Assembly: GCF_009711135.1 (NCBI RefSeq)
Contig: NZ_WMIC01000014.1
Location: forward strand, 19,824 to 83,823
DNA length: 64,000 bases
Direction: 5' to 3'
Source of the DNA: Flavobacterium sp. LC2016-01
Lineage (GTDB): Bacteria; Bacteroidota; Bacteroidia; Flavobacteriales; Flavobacteriaceae
Shown: positions 1 through 10,000 of the stretch, piece after piece
How positions within the stretch are numbered: position 1 is the stretch's first letter
Layout: every line of letters begins with the position of its first letter
Made by a program: the position numbers and the translations under genes
Notes under the pieces: generated by a model
Seen by the model: only the letters and a program-made list of their open reading frames with translations
Databases searched by the model: none
What the model was told of the DNA's origin: nothing

Positions 1-523
1 AATAAATGTGCAACATTGTGAGTTCTTCCGGTGTTTCCACTTTATTTACTACAGATCCTGTTTCACCGCACACTATTCTTACGCGCAATCCTTCCTGATT
101 TATTTCCGGAATCTGAGCTTTGTCGATAAAAATACTTTTTGGATCTTCTTGTTTTTTATGCGCCGGAATATTTACGAACAATTGTAAGCCTTCAACAGTT
201 TCGCCGTCGGGAACGGGAAATTCAGCATGTACAACACCTTTTCCAGCGTAGGTCCAAAGCAGACTTCCTGGTGTAATTACAATATTATTTCCACGGGAAT
301 CAACACTATGATAAGGAGCTGAATTTTCAAAAACATAACTGATAGCCGACATTCCGGCGTGAGGATGGGGCCCGAAAATATCATGTTTTAATTCAAAATG
401 ATCAAATCCAATGATGGGATCCATAAGTCCGTCAAAATCTTTTGCTCTGGCTTTTCTGGCAAAAAATTGCTCATCTCCCTGCACGTCGGGCGTGATTACT
501 GTTGATAATACTAACTTGTTCAT
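1..523 (-). CDS. Pirin family protein (partial, 3' end off the left edge)
   Basis: Translating the minus strand from ATG at 523 gives 174 residues with no stop before the window edge. The product begins MNKLVLSTVITPDVQGDEQF and has the cupin metal-binding signature HPHAG (residues 53-57) in the context FGPHPHAGMSAISYVFE, typical of pirin N-terminal domains. Pirins are Fe-binding bicupins; some bacterial members oxidise quercetin or bind redox partners, but the substrate here cannot be read. It lies downstream of, and on the same strand as, the NmrA-like reductase, so co-transcription is likely. The family call is firm; the function is not. Confidence 0.9.
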   Translation of the reverse strand, partial: MNKLVLSTVITPDVQGDEQFFARKARAKDFDGLMDPIIGFDHFELKHDIFGPHPHAGMSAISYVFENSAPYHSVDSRGNNIVITPGSLLWTYAGKGVVHAEFPVPDGETVEGLQLFVNIPAHKKQEDPKSIFIDKAQIPEINQEGLRVRIVCGETGSVVNKVETPEELTMLHIY

Positions 524-549
524 ACTATTTCATTTAAAGGTTTAAAATT

Positions 550-604
550 GCAGCGCTGCCCATTGAGTTGTCGTGTTGTTGATCAGATTTTCGCAATTAT
601 TGCG
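550..604. repeat. Two short palindromes upstream of the pirin gene
   Basis: GCAGCGCTGC (550-559) and CGCAATTATTGCG (592-604) are perfect palindromes in the 200-base gap before the pirin start. They are more GC-rich than their surroundings. They could be an operator or a processing hairpin; nothing in the sequence decides which. Confidence 0.35.
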
Positions 605-617
605 CTGACGTAGGATT

Positions 618-713
618 TTAATGTGCACGAACGGGTGGAAAGTGCACTCCCATTACAACCGCCTCGACAAACTGCCTACCCGTCATCTTCGTTTCAACGG
701 GCATCGAAGCCAT
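618..713 (-). CDS. Possible 31-residue small ORF between reductase and pirin genes
   Basis: An ATG at 713, 11 nt after the reductase stop codon, opens a 31-codon frame with product MASMPVETKMTGRQFVEAVV followed by MGVHFPPVRAH and a TAA at 618-620. The stretch is clearly richer in GC than its neighbours. No family is recognised. It may be a real small gene in the operon, a remnant of a longer acquired gene, or chance. Its position and strand favour expression; nothing else supports it. Confidence 0.3.
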   Translation of the reverse strand: MASMPVETKMTGRQFVEAVVMGVHFPPVRAH

Positions 714-724
714 TTATATTTTGA

Positions 725-1480
725 TTATGCTCTTTGAGGACGGTTAGGAAACCATTCTTCAAAAGTGATCGTTCCTAGTTTTGCAGTATCTGCAGGAACA
801 AGTGTAAGTTCTTTAAGAGGCGCTCCAAAGTATAAAGCACTTTCATCTGAAATCACTTTAAGAGGATCGTTTGTTTTTGTCAAATACGTTTGCAGCAATT
901 CTGAAAGTTTAAAACGTTCCGGCCCTCCAATTTCAACAATTCCGTTTGATGGATTTCCTAATGCAAGTTCTACAACCATTGATGCCACATCTTCAGAAGC
1001 AATGGGTTGAATTTTTGCCGGAGAAATAGTTACGCTTCCGCCTTCGTGTGCAGAGGCTACAATGCCGCCAAGAAATTCCATAAATTGTGTAGAATGAATA
1101 ATGGTAAAAGGAACTCCTGCTTTTCTAATTAGATTTTCCTGAGCCTGTTTAGCTCTGAAATAACCGCTTTCCTGCAAACGATCTGTTCCAACTACAGAAA
1201 GTGCGATATGATGTTTTACACCTGCATTAATTTCTGCAGCTAATAAATTTCTGCCTGAAGTTTCAAAAAACTCTAAAACTTCTTTGTCTGCAAATGATGG
1301 AGAATTTGCTAAATCAATTACGATATCGGTATTGGTTACTGCTTCTGCAAGTCCTTCGCCTGTAATAGTGTTAATACCTGTAGAGGGTGCAGCCGAAATT
1401 ACGTTGTGTCCCTGATCACGTAATTTGTTTACTACTTTTGTTCCAATTAATCCTGTTCCGCCAATTACTAAAATTTTCAT
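725..1480 (-). CDS. NmrA/SDR-like NAD(P)-binding reductase
   Basis: The product of 251 residues opens with MKILVIGGTGLIGTKVV, giving the Rossmann GxxGxxG motif at residues 7-13. It continues with an SDR-like layout typical of atypical NAD(P)H-binding proteins (NmrA, YtfG/QorB group): a DIVIDLANSP strand and a TIIHSTQFMEF segment in place of the classic YxxxK. Such proteins reduce quinones or sense NADP(H); the substrate here is unknown. A sigma-54-like promoter lies about 55 bases upstream of its ATG, and a sigma-54 activator gene lies just beyond. The pirin gene follows, suggesting a redox- or electrophile-linked operon (inference). Confidence 0.85.
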   Translation of the reverse strand: MKILVIGGTGLIGTKVVNKLRDQGHNVISAAPSTGINTITGEGLAEAVTNTDIVIDLANSPSFADKEVLEFFETSGRNLLAAEINAGVKHHIALSVVGTDRLQESGYFRAKQAQENLIRKAGVPFTIIHSTQFMEFLGGIVASAHEGGSVTISPAKIQPIASEDVASMVVELALGNPSNGIVEIGGPERFKLSELLQTYLTKTNDPLKVISDESALYFGAPLKELTLVPADTAKLGTITFEEWFPNRPQRA

Positions 1481-1534
1481 GATGTTTGTTTTTAAATGTT
1501 ATAAATGATTTCGTTGTCATTTTCATTTAGTAAT

Positions 1535-1551
1535 AGCCAATTTGCGTGCCA
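1535..1551 (-). promoter_or_regulatory. Sigma-54-like -24/-12 promoter for the NmrA-like gene
   Basis: On the minus strand the sequence reads TGGCACGCAAATTGGCT. This matches the sigma-54 consensus TGGCACG-N4-TTGCW except that the -12 element reads TTGGC, so GG-to-GC spacing is 11 instead of 10. The ATG at 1480 would have a leader of about 43 bases. The adjacent gene encodes a sigma-54 activator, which strengthens the call. Confidence 0.6.
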
Positions 1552-1580
1552 TTCAATCAAAACACTGTAAATCAATTAGT

Positions 1581-1653
1581 TACACTTGTAAGTGTATTTA
1601 AATTTTCCTCTTATAAAGGGAAATCATTTTGACTTTCACTTTATATAGTGAAA
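1581..1653. promoter_or_regulatory. Three palindromes, candidate enhancer sites for the sigma-54 activator
   Basis: Site A is TACACTTGTAAGTGTA (1581-1596), site B is TTTCCTCTTATAAAGGGAAA (1604-1623) and site C is TTTCACTTTATATAGTGAAA (1634-1653). B and C look like variants of one motif. They lie roughly 58 to 130 bases upstream of the predicted sigma-54 start, where activators of this class usually bind. Binding is inferred from arrangement only. Confidence 0.5.
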
Positions 1654-1694
1654 ACTGTAGATTTGATGTAGACTTTATTTTTAAGGAAGAATAG

Positions 1695-1735
1695 AAAACA
1701 AAAATGCCCACTACTTTTTTACAAGTAATAGGCAT
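1695..1735 (-). terminator. Rho-independent terminator after the sigma-54 activator gene
   Basis: On the minus strand a hairpin pairs ATGCCTATTACTT with AAGTAGTGGGCAT and is followed by TTTTTGTTTT. It lies 22 bases beyond the activator stop codon and separates it from the downstream promoter and reductase gene. Confidence 0.75.
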
Positions 1736-1757
1736 TTATATTTTAAGAAATAAGAAT

Positions 1758-4418
1758 TTAAAAATATTCTGACTTCGTTATAGCAAGTTTTTTCATTTTA
1801 GAATGAAGTGTATTCCCCGGAATATCAAGAACCTCAGCAGCACCGCCAACGCCTGAAATTTTTCCGTTGCATCTTTTTAAGGCACTGATAATAAAAAGAC
1901 GTTCCATTTCTTCTAATGATTTACTAAAAATGTTTTCTTCAGCATCATTTTTATCTGTTTTCTTGGGAAGATAAACTTCTCGCAAAACATTATCTGTAGT
2001 CATAAGAACACTTCGTTCAATAAGATGTTCTAACTCGCGTACATTTCCTGGCCACAAATAGCTGTGTAATTGTTGCAGCGCTTTTGGTGCAATACGGCTT
2101 ATATTTTTGCCATTATTTTTATTGTATTTAGCAAGAAAGAAATTAGAAAGCGCTTCCACATCCTCCATTCGCTCTCTAAGAGCAGGCAAATAAATCGGGA
2201 AAACATTTAATCTGTAAAAAAGATCCGATCGGAATTTTCCAGCTTCCACTTCTTCTTCCAGATTACGATTCGTCGCTGCAATTATTCTCACATCCACTTT
2301 TATAGTATCCTTTCCTCCAACACGTTCGAGTTCCCGTTCCTGAATAACACGTAATAATTTAACTTGTGCTTCGAGTGGCATCTCTCCTATTTCATCGAGA
2401 AATAAAGTACCGTTATTGGCTAATTCGAATTTTCCAATCCTTCTTTCTGTAGCTCCGGTAAAAGCACCTTTTTCATGTCCGAATAATTCACTTTCGATCA
2501 AGTTTGCCGGCATTGCTGCACAGTTTACCTTGATCATTAATTTATCTTTTCGATGCGACGCATTATGAATAGCCCTCGCAATCAACTCTTTACCCGTTCC
2601 TGTTTCACCAAGAATCAAAACCGTCGAATTAGATTCGGCGACCAATGACATTAAGTGATATACTTTCTGCATTTGTTTTCCGCTTCCTATAATTTCGGTA
2701 AAATTGTAAATATTTTTAATTTGTTCTTTCAAATACACATTTTCATGTTCAAGCCTTTGCTTATACAACAGAAGCTTTTCATTTGCCTGAATATTTGCTA
2801 TTGCAACTGAAATCTGTGAACAGATTCCTTTTAGAATAGATGGATCTAATTTGTCTGCCAATAGCCACATTGTAGCTATATTAGAATTTCCAACTTTTAA
2901 TAAGGCTCCATAAGCATTTTCAAAACCAACTTTTTTCCAAAGTTTTGCAAAACCAGAATTACTAAGTCGTAATTCTTCTTCTACATTAAAAATAACAGCA
3001 GTGTCGCTTTTTATAACCTGCGCCGTGTAAGGCTCGTGAATATCGAGTTTTACGGCTGCCATTTTATCAAAATCTATTTCAGCTTTTGCAAATAGGCTTT
3101 TATCAAACATATAAGGACTTAAGCCTATTCCATCATCATCAAAAATATTAAGCATTGCCAGCTTAGTATCCAGAAGATCGCGAAGCACCTTTATTATGGC
3201 ATTTTGTAAATCTTCTTTAGTTCGTACTCCTGCTATTTCATTGCTAAATTGTAGCAAAACTGCTTGCTCTTTATTTTTGCTTTCTAATAACTCGTTAGCA
3301 ATAATATTTGACATTGCCGTAGAAATTTGCGAACAAATACCCTGCAACAGCGAAATATTAATTTCTTCGATAGCAAGCCATAAAATTCCCAGTGTAACTT
3401 CTCCGTTTCGAAGTGCAATACCAACCATTCTTGTAAAGCCCATTTCCTTCCAAAAAAAAAGATATTGTGACTTTATTCCTCTCTCAATTTCAATATCAGT
3501 ATGAAACAGCAAAGGAATGTAACTCTCAAGAACTCTATTTTGAAGCCCGTCATTTATAGGGAATTTTGATTGAAGTATTTCGTTTAAGACAGGATAATCG
3601 GCTGTCGTAATGTCTTCATCATAAATATAAGGACTGAGTGAAATGCCGTCATCATTTAATTTTCTAATTACATAACCACGAAGCGGATTTATTTTTTTTA
3701 AAGCTGTACGAACAGCAATGGCCAGTTCTTCTTTATTTCTAACTTCTGAAATATCATTACTTAAGTCAAGCAAAAATGATTTTTCTTCTTCCTTCTTTTT
3801 CAGTTCTTCATTTTTAATAATATTCGAAACTGAAACAGAAAGCTGAGGAGAAATTCCTTTTAAAATACTTCGAAAATCTTTTGTAAAACTGTCTGTCCTA
3901 TCAGAATAGGTATGTAAAAAACCTAAAGGTTTATCTTCAAGCCATAAAGTAGTCATAAGTATTTCCCTGATACCTCCATCATAACTAACTTGTAAATACG
4001 TTGGACTTTGGGGTTCATCTTTAACATCTTCTAATAAAAAGGAAATTGGACCATCTGAAGCCAGAACTGCTTTTATAAAAGGCTCATGTAATGTAAAATG
4101 TGTTTTTTGTAATTTTGCATAAGCTGTCGGTTCCAGGATATTGTCTGTGGCTTTGTCCAATAAGAAACCCATGTAAGTCTCATCCTTTTCGTCAATCAAT
4201 GTAACGACTGTATGTGTAAAATAATAAAGGCTTTTTAACCTTTTAGACAGCAAAAAAATCAGATCTTTTTTTTCTCTTACTTTAGTAATGTCTTTCCCTA
4301 ATTGAAGCAAAATATTTCTTTCAAGTTCAAGAAAATCCTTCTCTGATTTTATAGCAGAATTTTTTAAGTGATCAGACACTGGATCATCAATTGAACTTTC
4401 AATATTTTTCTTTTTCAT
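1758..4418 (-). CDS. Sigma-54-dependent activator with multiple GAF domains and Fis-type HTH
   Basis: This is an 886-residue enhancer-binding protein. The N-terminal 560 residues hold three diverged GAF-like blocks separated by repeated segments such as LLQFSNEIAGVRTKEDL and FLLDLSNDISEVRNKEEL. The AAA+ core has Walker A GETGTGKE (604-611), the sigma-54 contact loop GAFTGA (651-656) and Walker B TLFLDE (671-676). A Fis-type helix-turn-helix ends the protein (GKISGVGGAAEVLDIPGNTL). GAF domains of relatives such as NorR and FhlA sense small molecules; the ligand here is unknown. The likely target is the divergently placed promoter region just downstream (1535-1653), upstream of the NmrA-like gene. 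A terminator follows its stop. Confidence 0.93.
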   Translation of the reverse strand: MKKKNIESSIDDPVSDHLKNSAIKSEKDFLELERNILLQLGKDITKVREKKDLIFLLSKRLKSLYYFTHTVVTLIDEKDETYMGFLLDKATDNILEPTAYAKLQKTHFTLHEPFIKAVLASDGPISFLLEDVKDEPQSPTYLQVSYDGGIREILMTTLWLEDKPLGFLHTYSDRTDSFTKDFRSILKGISPQLSVSVSNIIKNEELKKKEEEKSFLLDLSNDISEVRNKEELAIAVRTALKKINPLRGYVIRKLNDDGISLSPYIYDEDITTADYPVLNEILQSKFPINDGLQNRVLESYIPLLFHTDIEIERGIKSQYLFFWKEMGFTRMVGIALRNGEVTLGILWLAIEEINISLLQGICSQISTAMSNIIANELLESKNKEQAVLLQFSNEIAGVRTKEDLQNAIIKVLRDLLDTKLAMLNIFDDDGIGLSPYMFDKSLFAKAEIDFDKMAAVKLDIHEPYTAQVIKSDTAVIFNVEEELRLSNSGFAKLWKKVGFENAYGALLKVGNSNIATMWLLADKLDPSILKGICSQISVAIANIQANEKLLLYKQRLEHENVYLKEQIKNIYNFTEIIGSGKQMQKVYHLMSLVAESNSTVLILGETGTGKELIARAIHNASHRKDKLMIKVNCAAMPANLIESELFGHEKGAFTGATERRIGKFELANNGTLFLDEIGEMPLEAQVKLLRVIQERELERVGGKDTIKVDVRIIAATNRNLEEEVEAGKFRSDLFYRLNVFPIYLPALRERMEDVEALSNFFLAKYNKNNGKNISRIAPKALQQLHSYLWPGNVRELEHLIERSVLMTTDNVLREVYLPKKTDKNDAEENIFSKSLEEMERLFIISALKRCNGKISGVGGAAEVLDIPGNTLHSKMKKLAITKSEYF

Positions 4419-4696
4419 TTATTATCTGCTTTAAAAAAATCCAAGCCTTTAAATTTCTTTTTATTCCAATCAAATCCCTTGAATGCTATAAATATACTCA
4501 ATATTTAAAAATTGATTCACTTTTCAGACAAGAAATAGTATCTAATTTGAGTATCTTTTTTGGTGAAGATGATGCTTTAAAATTATAATCTCACACTAAT
4601 TTTTCCTCCGTTTTTTTCGAAGAAAACTATAACTTTTAATTACTTTTATCACCTATTGTATTTTTATGAGATTCCATTCAGCAATGTTATTTGACA

Positions 4697-5389
4697 ATGA
4701 ATAAAGTATTATTAGTAGAAGATGATCCAAGAGTTGCCTCCTTTATTTTAAGAGGTCTTGAAGAAAACCATTATCAGGTAAAAACAGTTTCAAAAGGACA
4801 TGAAGCGGTCAAGGAAGCCACGGAAAATAGTTTTGATATTATCATTCTTGATATTATGCTGCCCGATATAACTGGTTTTGAAGTCTGCGAAATTTTGCGA
4901 AATAGAAAAATAACTGTTCCAATACTTATTCTGAGTGCACTAGACACACCGCAGGAAAAAGTAAAAGGACTTCAATCTGGAGCCGATGATTATCTTGCTA
5001 AACCCTTTTTATTTGAAGAACTTTTAGCCCGAATTAATGCACAGCTTAGACGTGCAGAATTCAGCAACGGAATTCTGGATTTTCAATCGTATGCCGGAAT
5101 CGAAATTAACATGAAAGAGCAAAGTGCAACCAGAGACGGAAAAGAACTTAATCTTTCTTCACGAGAACTGAAGCTATTAATCTTTTTTATGAAAAACAGA
5201 GAAAAAGCTTTATCACGTACTTCAATTGCGCAAGCAGTCTGGAATATTGATTTTGACACCACATCAAACACCGTAGATGTTTACATCAACTATTTGAGAA
5301 ACAAAATAGATAAAAACTTTCCTGTTCCGCTAATTCACACTGTGAAAGGAACTGGATATATGCTCAAACAAAAGAGTCATGAATCTTAA
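4697..5389 (+). CDS. OmpR-family response regulator (first two-component system)
   Basis: The protein of 230 residues has a receiver domain with acidic pair D9-D10, phospho-acceptor D52 (in ILDIMLPD) and K102 (DDYLAKPF), then a winged-helix DNA-binding domain ending VPLIHTVKGTGYMLK. A TTG at 4691 would add two residues, but ATG at 4697 starts the conserved MNKVLLVEDD. The last 11 bases overlap the histidine kinase gene, so the pair is translationally coupled. A phased repeat array at 6822-6860, upstream of the TonB receptor gene, is the best candidate operator. Confidence 0.95.
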   Translation: MNKVLLVEDDPRVASFILRGLEENHYQVKTVSKGHEAVKEATENSFDIIILDIMLPDITGFEVCEILRNRKITVPILILSALDTPQEKVKGLQSGADDYLAKPFLFEELLARINAQLRRAEFSNGILDFQSYAGIEINMKEQSATRDGKELNLSSRELKLLIFFMKNREKALSRTSIAQAVWNIDFDTTSNTVDVYINYLRNKIDKNFPVPLIHTVKGTGYMLKQKSHES

Positions 5390-6755
5390 AAATAAGCTGT
5401 CGGTCAACTCTACCCTGCTTTTTGCTTTTACGGTAGGACTTCTTATGGCAGGGTCTTTCCTCCTTTTTAGGAGTCATATGAAAGATCTTTATTTTGATAA
5501 TCTTGAAGATCATGCCATGACAACGGCACTTTTTTATTTTGAAAAAGACGAGATAAAAGAAATCAACAGCGAACGTTATCGTCAAATTGAAGTTCAGTAC
5601 AATAAAATCAGTAACGAATCGATACGCGTTTACGATGCCAAAACAAAAAAACTTTATCTTCATGATAATACGGGCGTAAAACTTAGCGAACAGCATTTAA
5701 ACGCTATCGTAAAAAACAAAATACTTCCTTTTACAATAAATGACAGGCAATTTGTTGGATTATTTTATAAAGATAATCAAGGCGACTTTATAATAGTAGT
5801 TTCTGGAATTGACCGTGCTGGTAATCGTCAGTTGGAAGCATTGGGACTAATGTTTCTTCTTTTTTATCTGATTGGCATTCCTTTAAATTACTTTCTAGGC
5901 ACTTTTTTATCCAAACAAACTTTTCGCCCATTTGAAGAAGTTATTGCAAAAGTTAACACCATAACAACCGAAAATCTTCATTCGAGATTAGAAATTCCGC
6001 AAACGAGCGGCAAAGATGAAATAAAAGAATTGGCAACTACTTTTAATTATCTTTTGGAAAGACTTGAAAATGGCGTCATGATTCAGAATAATTTCTTGAA
6101 GAATGCTTCACATGAATTAAAAACGCCTCTTACAATTATTATTGGCGACATCGAAGTATCATTGCAGCAACCGAGAACAACTGAACAATATGAAGAAATT
6201 TTAAAAACTTTAAAAAAAGACACTTTACATCTAAAAGCTACTCTAGACGGACTTTTAGTTTTATCCGGACTTGAACTTTCTGAACCGCAGCAAATGGAAA
6301 TTGTAAGGCTGGATGAAATTTTATGGAACGTTCTGGAAAAAAAAGCTATTGAATATCCAGAATCTAAAGTATCTGTAAACCTTGACGCAATTGCCGAAGA
6401 GGAAGATTTACTTTCGGTTTATGCTAACAAACATATGTTATTTATTGCTTTATACAATATTCTTGACAATGCAATAAAATTTTCAACACCTGCACAAGTT
6501 GACATTTTTGCTTTTTCAAATAAAGGAAAACTCGAAATCAAAATTTCAGATCAAGGACCTGGAATTTCTGACAAAGACAAAGAATCTATTTTTGATCTGT
6601 TTTTCAGAAGCGACACTACACGCCATATTCAGGGGCAAGGTCTTGGGCTTTTTATAACGATTCAGATACTTAAACTTCATAACATCAATATAAAAGTAGA
6701 TTCTGAAGTCAAAAAAGGGACTTCATTTATTTTGACATTTCCTCAAAAAAATTAA
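5379..6755 (+). CDS. Sensor histidine kinase (first two-component system)
   Basis: The 458-residue inner-membrane kinase has TM1 at about 12-31, an extracytoplasmic sensor of about 120 residues, TM2 at about 155-175 and a HAMP linker (about 176-231). It has a HisKA box with H245 in NASHELKTPL and an ATPase domain with N-box NILDNAIKFS and G-boxes DQGPGISD and GQGLGLF. Its ATG lies inside the regulator gene. The sensor region matches no domain I can name, so the signal is unknown. The downstream TonB receptor suggests nutrient or envelope sensing (inference). Confidence 0.95.
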   Translation: MNLKNKLSVNSTLLFAFTVGLLMAGSFLLFRSHMKDLYFDNLEDHAMTTALFYFEKDEIKEINSERYRQIEVQYNKISNESIRVYDAKTKKLYLHDNTGVKLSEQHLNAIVKNKILPFTINDRQFVGLFYKDNQGDFIIVVSGIDRAGNRQLEALGLMFLLFYLIGIPLNYFLGTFLSKQTFRPFEEVIAKVNTITTENLHSRLEIPQTSGKDEIKELATTFNYLLERLENGVMIQNNFLKNASHELKTPLTIIIGDIEVSLQQPRTTEQYEEILKTLKKDTLHLKATLDGLLVLSGLELSEPQQMEIVRLDEILWNVLEKKAIEYPESKVSVNLDAIAEEEDLLSVYANKHMLFIALYNILDNAIKFSTPAQVDIFAFSNKGKLEIKISDQGPGISDKDKESIFDLFFRSDTTRHIQGQGLGLFITIQILKLHNINIKVDSEVKKGTSFILTFPQKN

Positions 6756-6821
6756 AGTTTCCAGCTAAAAAACAATTTGCTAGTTTACTGATTCTTATCA
6801 TTCGTAACATTGAATTAACAC

Positions 6822-6860
6822 TCTAATCTTTTTCTAATCTACTTTAAATACAACTCTAAT
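6822..6860 (+). promoter_or_regulatory. 11-bp-phased TCTAAT repeats, candidate response-regulator operator
   Basis: TCTAAT starts at 6822, 6833 and 6855; the missing slot at 6844 holds the near match TTAAAT. Spacings of 11 and 22 bases are typical of tandem OmpR/PhoB-type winged-helix sites. The array lies just after the kinase gene and about 180 bases upstream of the Oar-like receptor gene. No clear -7 box was found between the array and that gene. Confidence 0.5.
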
Positions 6861-7039
6861 GTACTAATTTTTAGAATTTTACACAAATCATTGATTTTAA
6901 AGCGCTAAAATGATTTTGATAAAACAACACGTTCTTGATCTTATGTTTCTGATGAAAATTTTTATGATTTTATGTTAACAAAAGCGTTAAATCGGATCGA
7001 AACAAACTGAGTTTCTTTGTCAAATAAAAACTAAAAAAC

Positions 7040-10000
7040 ATGACAAAACTAAAACTCTTTTTTTCGGCTTTAATGCTCCTGCTAGCAGGAAACATTTTTG
7101 CCCAAATTACAACCTCATCCTTATCTGCAAAAGTTAATGATGGAACAAATCCGTTAATAAATGCGGAAGTCACTTTAACACACTTACCAACGAATTCCGT
7201 TTATAAAGCGGTTACCGACAAACAAGGTAGATTTAGTTTCGAAAATTTAAATGCCGGCGGACCTTATGAGCTTGAAATCAAAAGTCCAGATACAAAAGAT
7301 TATTCTGATGCAAACATAAATTTAGCTCTTGGAGAAAATGATTTACCTGCAATTATAGTAGGAAAAGCAGATAACAACGTTTTAGAAGAAGTAGTGATTA
7401 CAAGTTCTAAACCTTCAGCTAAAAGCAATGGAACTAATATTAATGAAAAACAAGTAAACGGACTTCCATTAATCAACAGAGGAATTCAAGATGTTACAAA
7501 ACTTGTTCCTCAAAGTTCTAACAACTCTTTTGCCGGAACCAATTTTAGATACAACAACGTTACAATTGACGGTTCTATAAATAATGACGCTATTGGTTTT
7601 AGTCCATCTTTAGGAGGGCAATCTGGAACTTCAGGCATGCCTGGAAGCAGTACACGATCTAACTCTATAAGTCTAGATGCGATTCAGGATATTCAGGTTT
7701 ATATTGCTCCTTATGATATTAAATTAGGTAACTTTTTAGGAGGAAGTGTAAATGCTGTTACCCGCAGCGGTACAAATACCGTAAGCGGATCTATTTACAG
7801 CTACGGAAGAAGCGCTGCAATTACTGGTCCAAATAATGCTGGTGATGGTTCTAAAATGCCAAGTGCTTTTGGTGATTATCAAGTTGGTTTTAGAGTTGGA
7901 CTTCCAATTATAAAAGACAAATTATTCTTTTTTACCAACATGGAATATGCTGAAAGAACAGATCCTTTGTTTTATAACGCAGGACAAACTGATGCAAACG
8001 GAAAAGCAACATCTTTAATTGACAACGCAACAGCTGAACAAATCTCAAGTTTTGTTAAAACAAACTACGGATTTGATCCAGGAACTTATGGCGCATACAA
8101 CAACTTTGCAAAAAGCCAGAAATTTTTCAATAAATTAGATTGGAAAATTAATAACAAACACTCTCTTTCGTTAAGAAACAATACGGTTATCTCTCAAGCT
8201 ACGAATTTAGAGCGTGATGCAGCGAATTTCAGATTCTCTAGCATGGATTTCACTCAAAAAAACCAAGCAATTAGTACTGTTTTAGAATTAAAAAGTCATT
8301 TCAATTCACAGTGGTCAAACTCGTTCATAGCAAGTTATTCGGCTATTAAAGATTATCGTGATCCAAAATCAAGCAATATCATGTTCCCCCAAACAGAAAT
8401 TGGTTATAATGGTGGAACAATTTTCTTAGGAAATGATCGTGAAGCGACAGTTTTCAATATGAAGCAAAACACAACTGAAATTACTGATAACCTGACTTAT
8501 AAAACAGGAAATCACACTTTGTTGTTTGGTACACATAACGAATTCTACGACATTAACTATGGTTTTGTAAATGCTCTTAACGGAAGAGTTTCTTATAAAT
8601 CACTTGCTGATTTCTACAGTAAATTGCCTACTCGTGTTCGTGGAACTTATCCTTTTGACGGTTCTACTAGAGATCAAATCTTTAATAATCCTTATGCGCA
8701 ATTCAAAGTAAATCTTTATAGTTTTTATGCTCAGGATGAAATTAGAATTGGCAGTAAATTAAAAGTTACTCCGGGAGTTCGTGTTGATTATACTGATTTG
8801 CCAACTAAACCGAATTTAAGCCAGCAAGTTCAAAACTCTCCAGCTGATCCAAATTACGGAACAACATACACATACACTCCTTTAAGCCAAATTAAAAACA
8901 ACTTCTTTAGTACAGCACTAGTTTCGCCAAGAGTTGGTTTTACTTATAATGTAGACGAAGATAAAACGCTTGTTTTAAGAGGCGGTTCTGGAGTATTTAC
9001 AGGCAGAATTCCGTTTGCATGGTTAGGATATGCGTATTATAATGATGGTGTAGGTTACGGAAGTTATGATAAAAACAACCTTACTCCTGCTCAAGTTGCT
9101 GCTGCTGGTGATCCTTTGGCACAAAATGGATTAAACGGATATCATGACGCAACGCCAAAAGTACAAGCCGATTTAGTTGACAATAAATTTAAAATGCCTG
9201 CAGTTTTAAGAAATTCACTTGCTATTGACAAAATCATCGACGGTTATAAATTTACTACTGAAGGTATGTATACTAAAGTGATTCGCGATCTTGAGTTTCA
9301 ACAAGTAAATAAAACAGATAATCCAACTTATTTCTCTTACGATACTAAACATGAAATGCCAATTTATGCTGCTAATATAAATGCTGCGTTTTCAAATGCA
9401 TATTTATTATCAAACACTAATAAAGGATACCGTTACAGCATTACAGAAATGGTTACAAAAACGTATGATTTTGGTTTAAATTTTATGGTTGCTTATACTT
9501 ACGGAGATTCTAAAGACGTTACAAACGGAATTCGTAACTCTATGGAAAGTAACTTTCAAATGAATCAGTCGTTGACTCCAAATGATCCTCAATTGGCAAC
9601 TTCAAATTTCAATATCAAACACAGAATTGTTTCGAATGTTGGATATGCAATGAAATTAGCTGATAATAATATTTTCTCTGCAAACGTGTATTTCAATGCA
9701 CAATCAGGAAATCCATTCTCTTGGGGATTTGTAAACTCAACAATTGCAGGAACAGGACAAGCGGCAGGATTAGCTTATATCTTTAAAGATGCAGCCGAAG
9801 CAGCGAAATATATTGGAGTAAGTAATGCTGGAGTTCCATCAGCTACAGCAGCACAACAAGTGGCAGATTACGAAGCTTTCATTAATGGAAATGATTATTT
9901 GAAAAGCAGAAGAGGAACATTCACGCAAAGAAATGGCGATACAACACCATGGAACATTCAGGCAGATTTGAAATTAATGGATGAAATCAAAGTGGATAAA

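Noticed and set aside
765..1010. A plus-strand ORF inside the NmrA-like gene
   Set aside because: Shadow of the real minus-strand gene with no family features.
4391..4588. A 65-codon ORF at the divergent promoter region
   Set aside because: It overlaps the start of the sigma-54 activator on the other strand and has no protein features.
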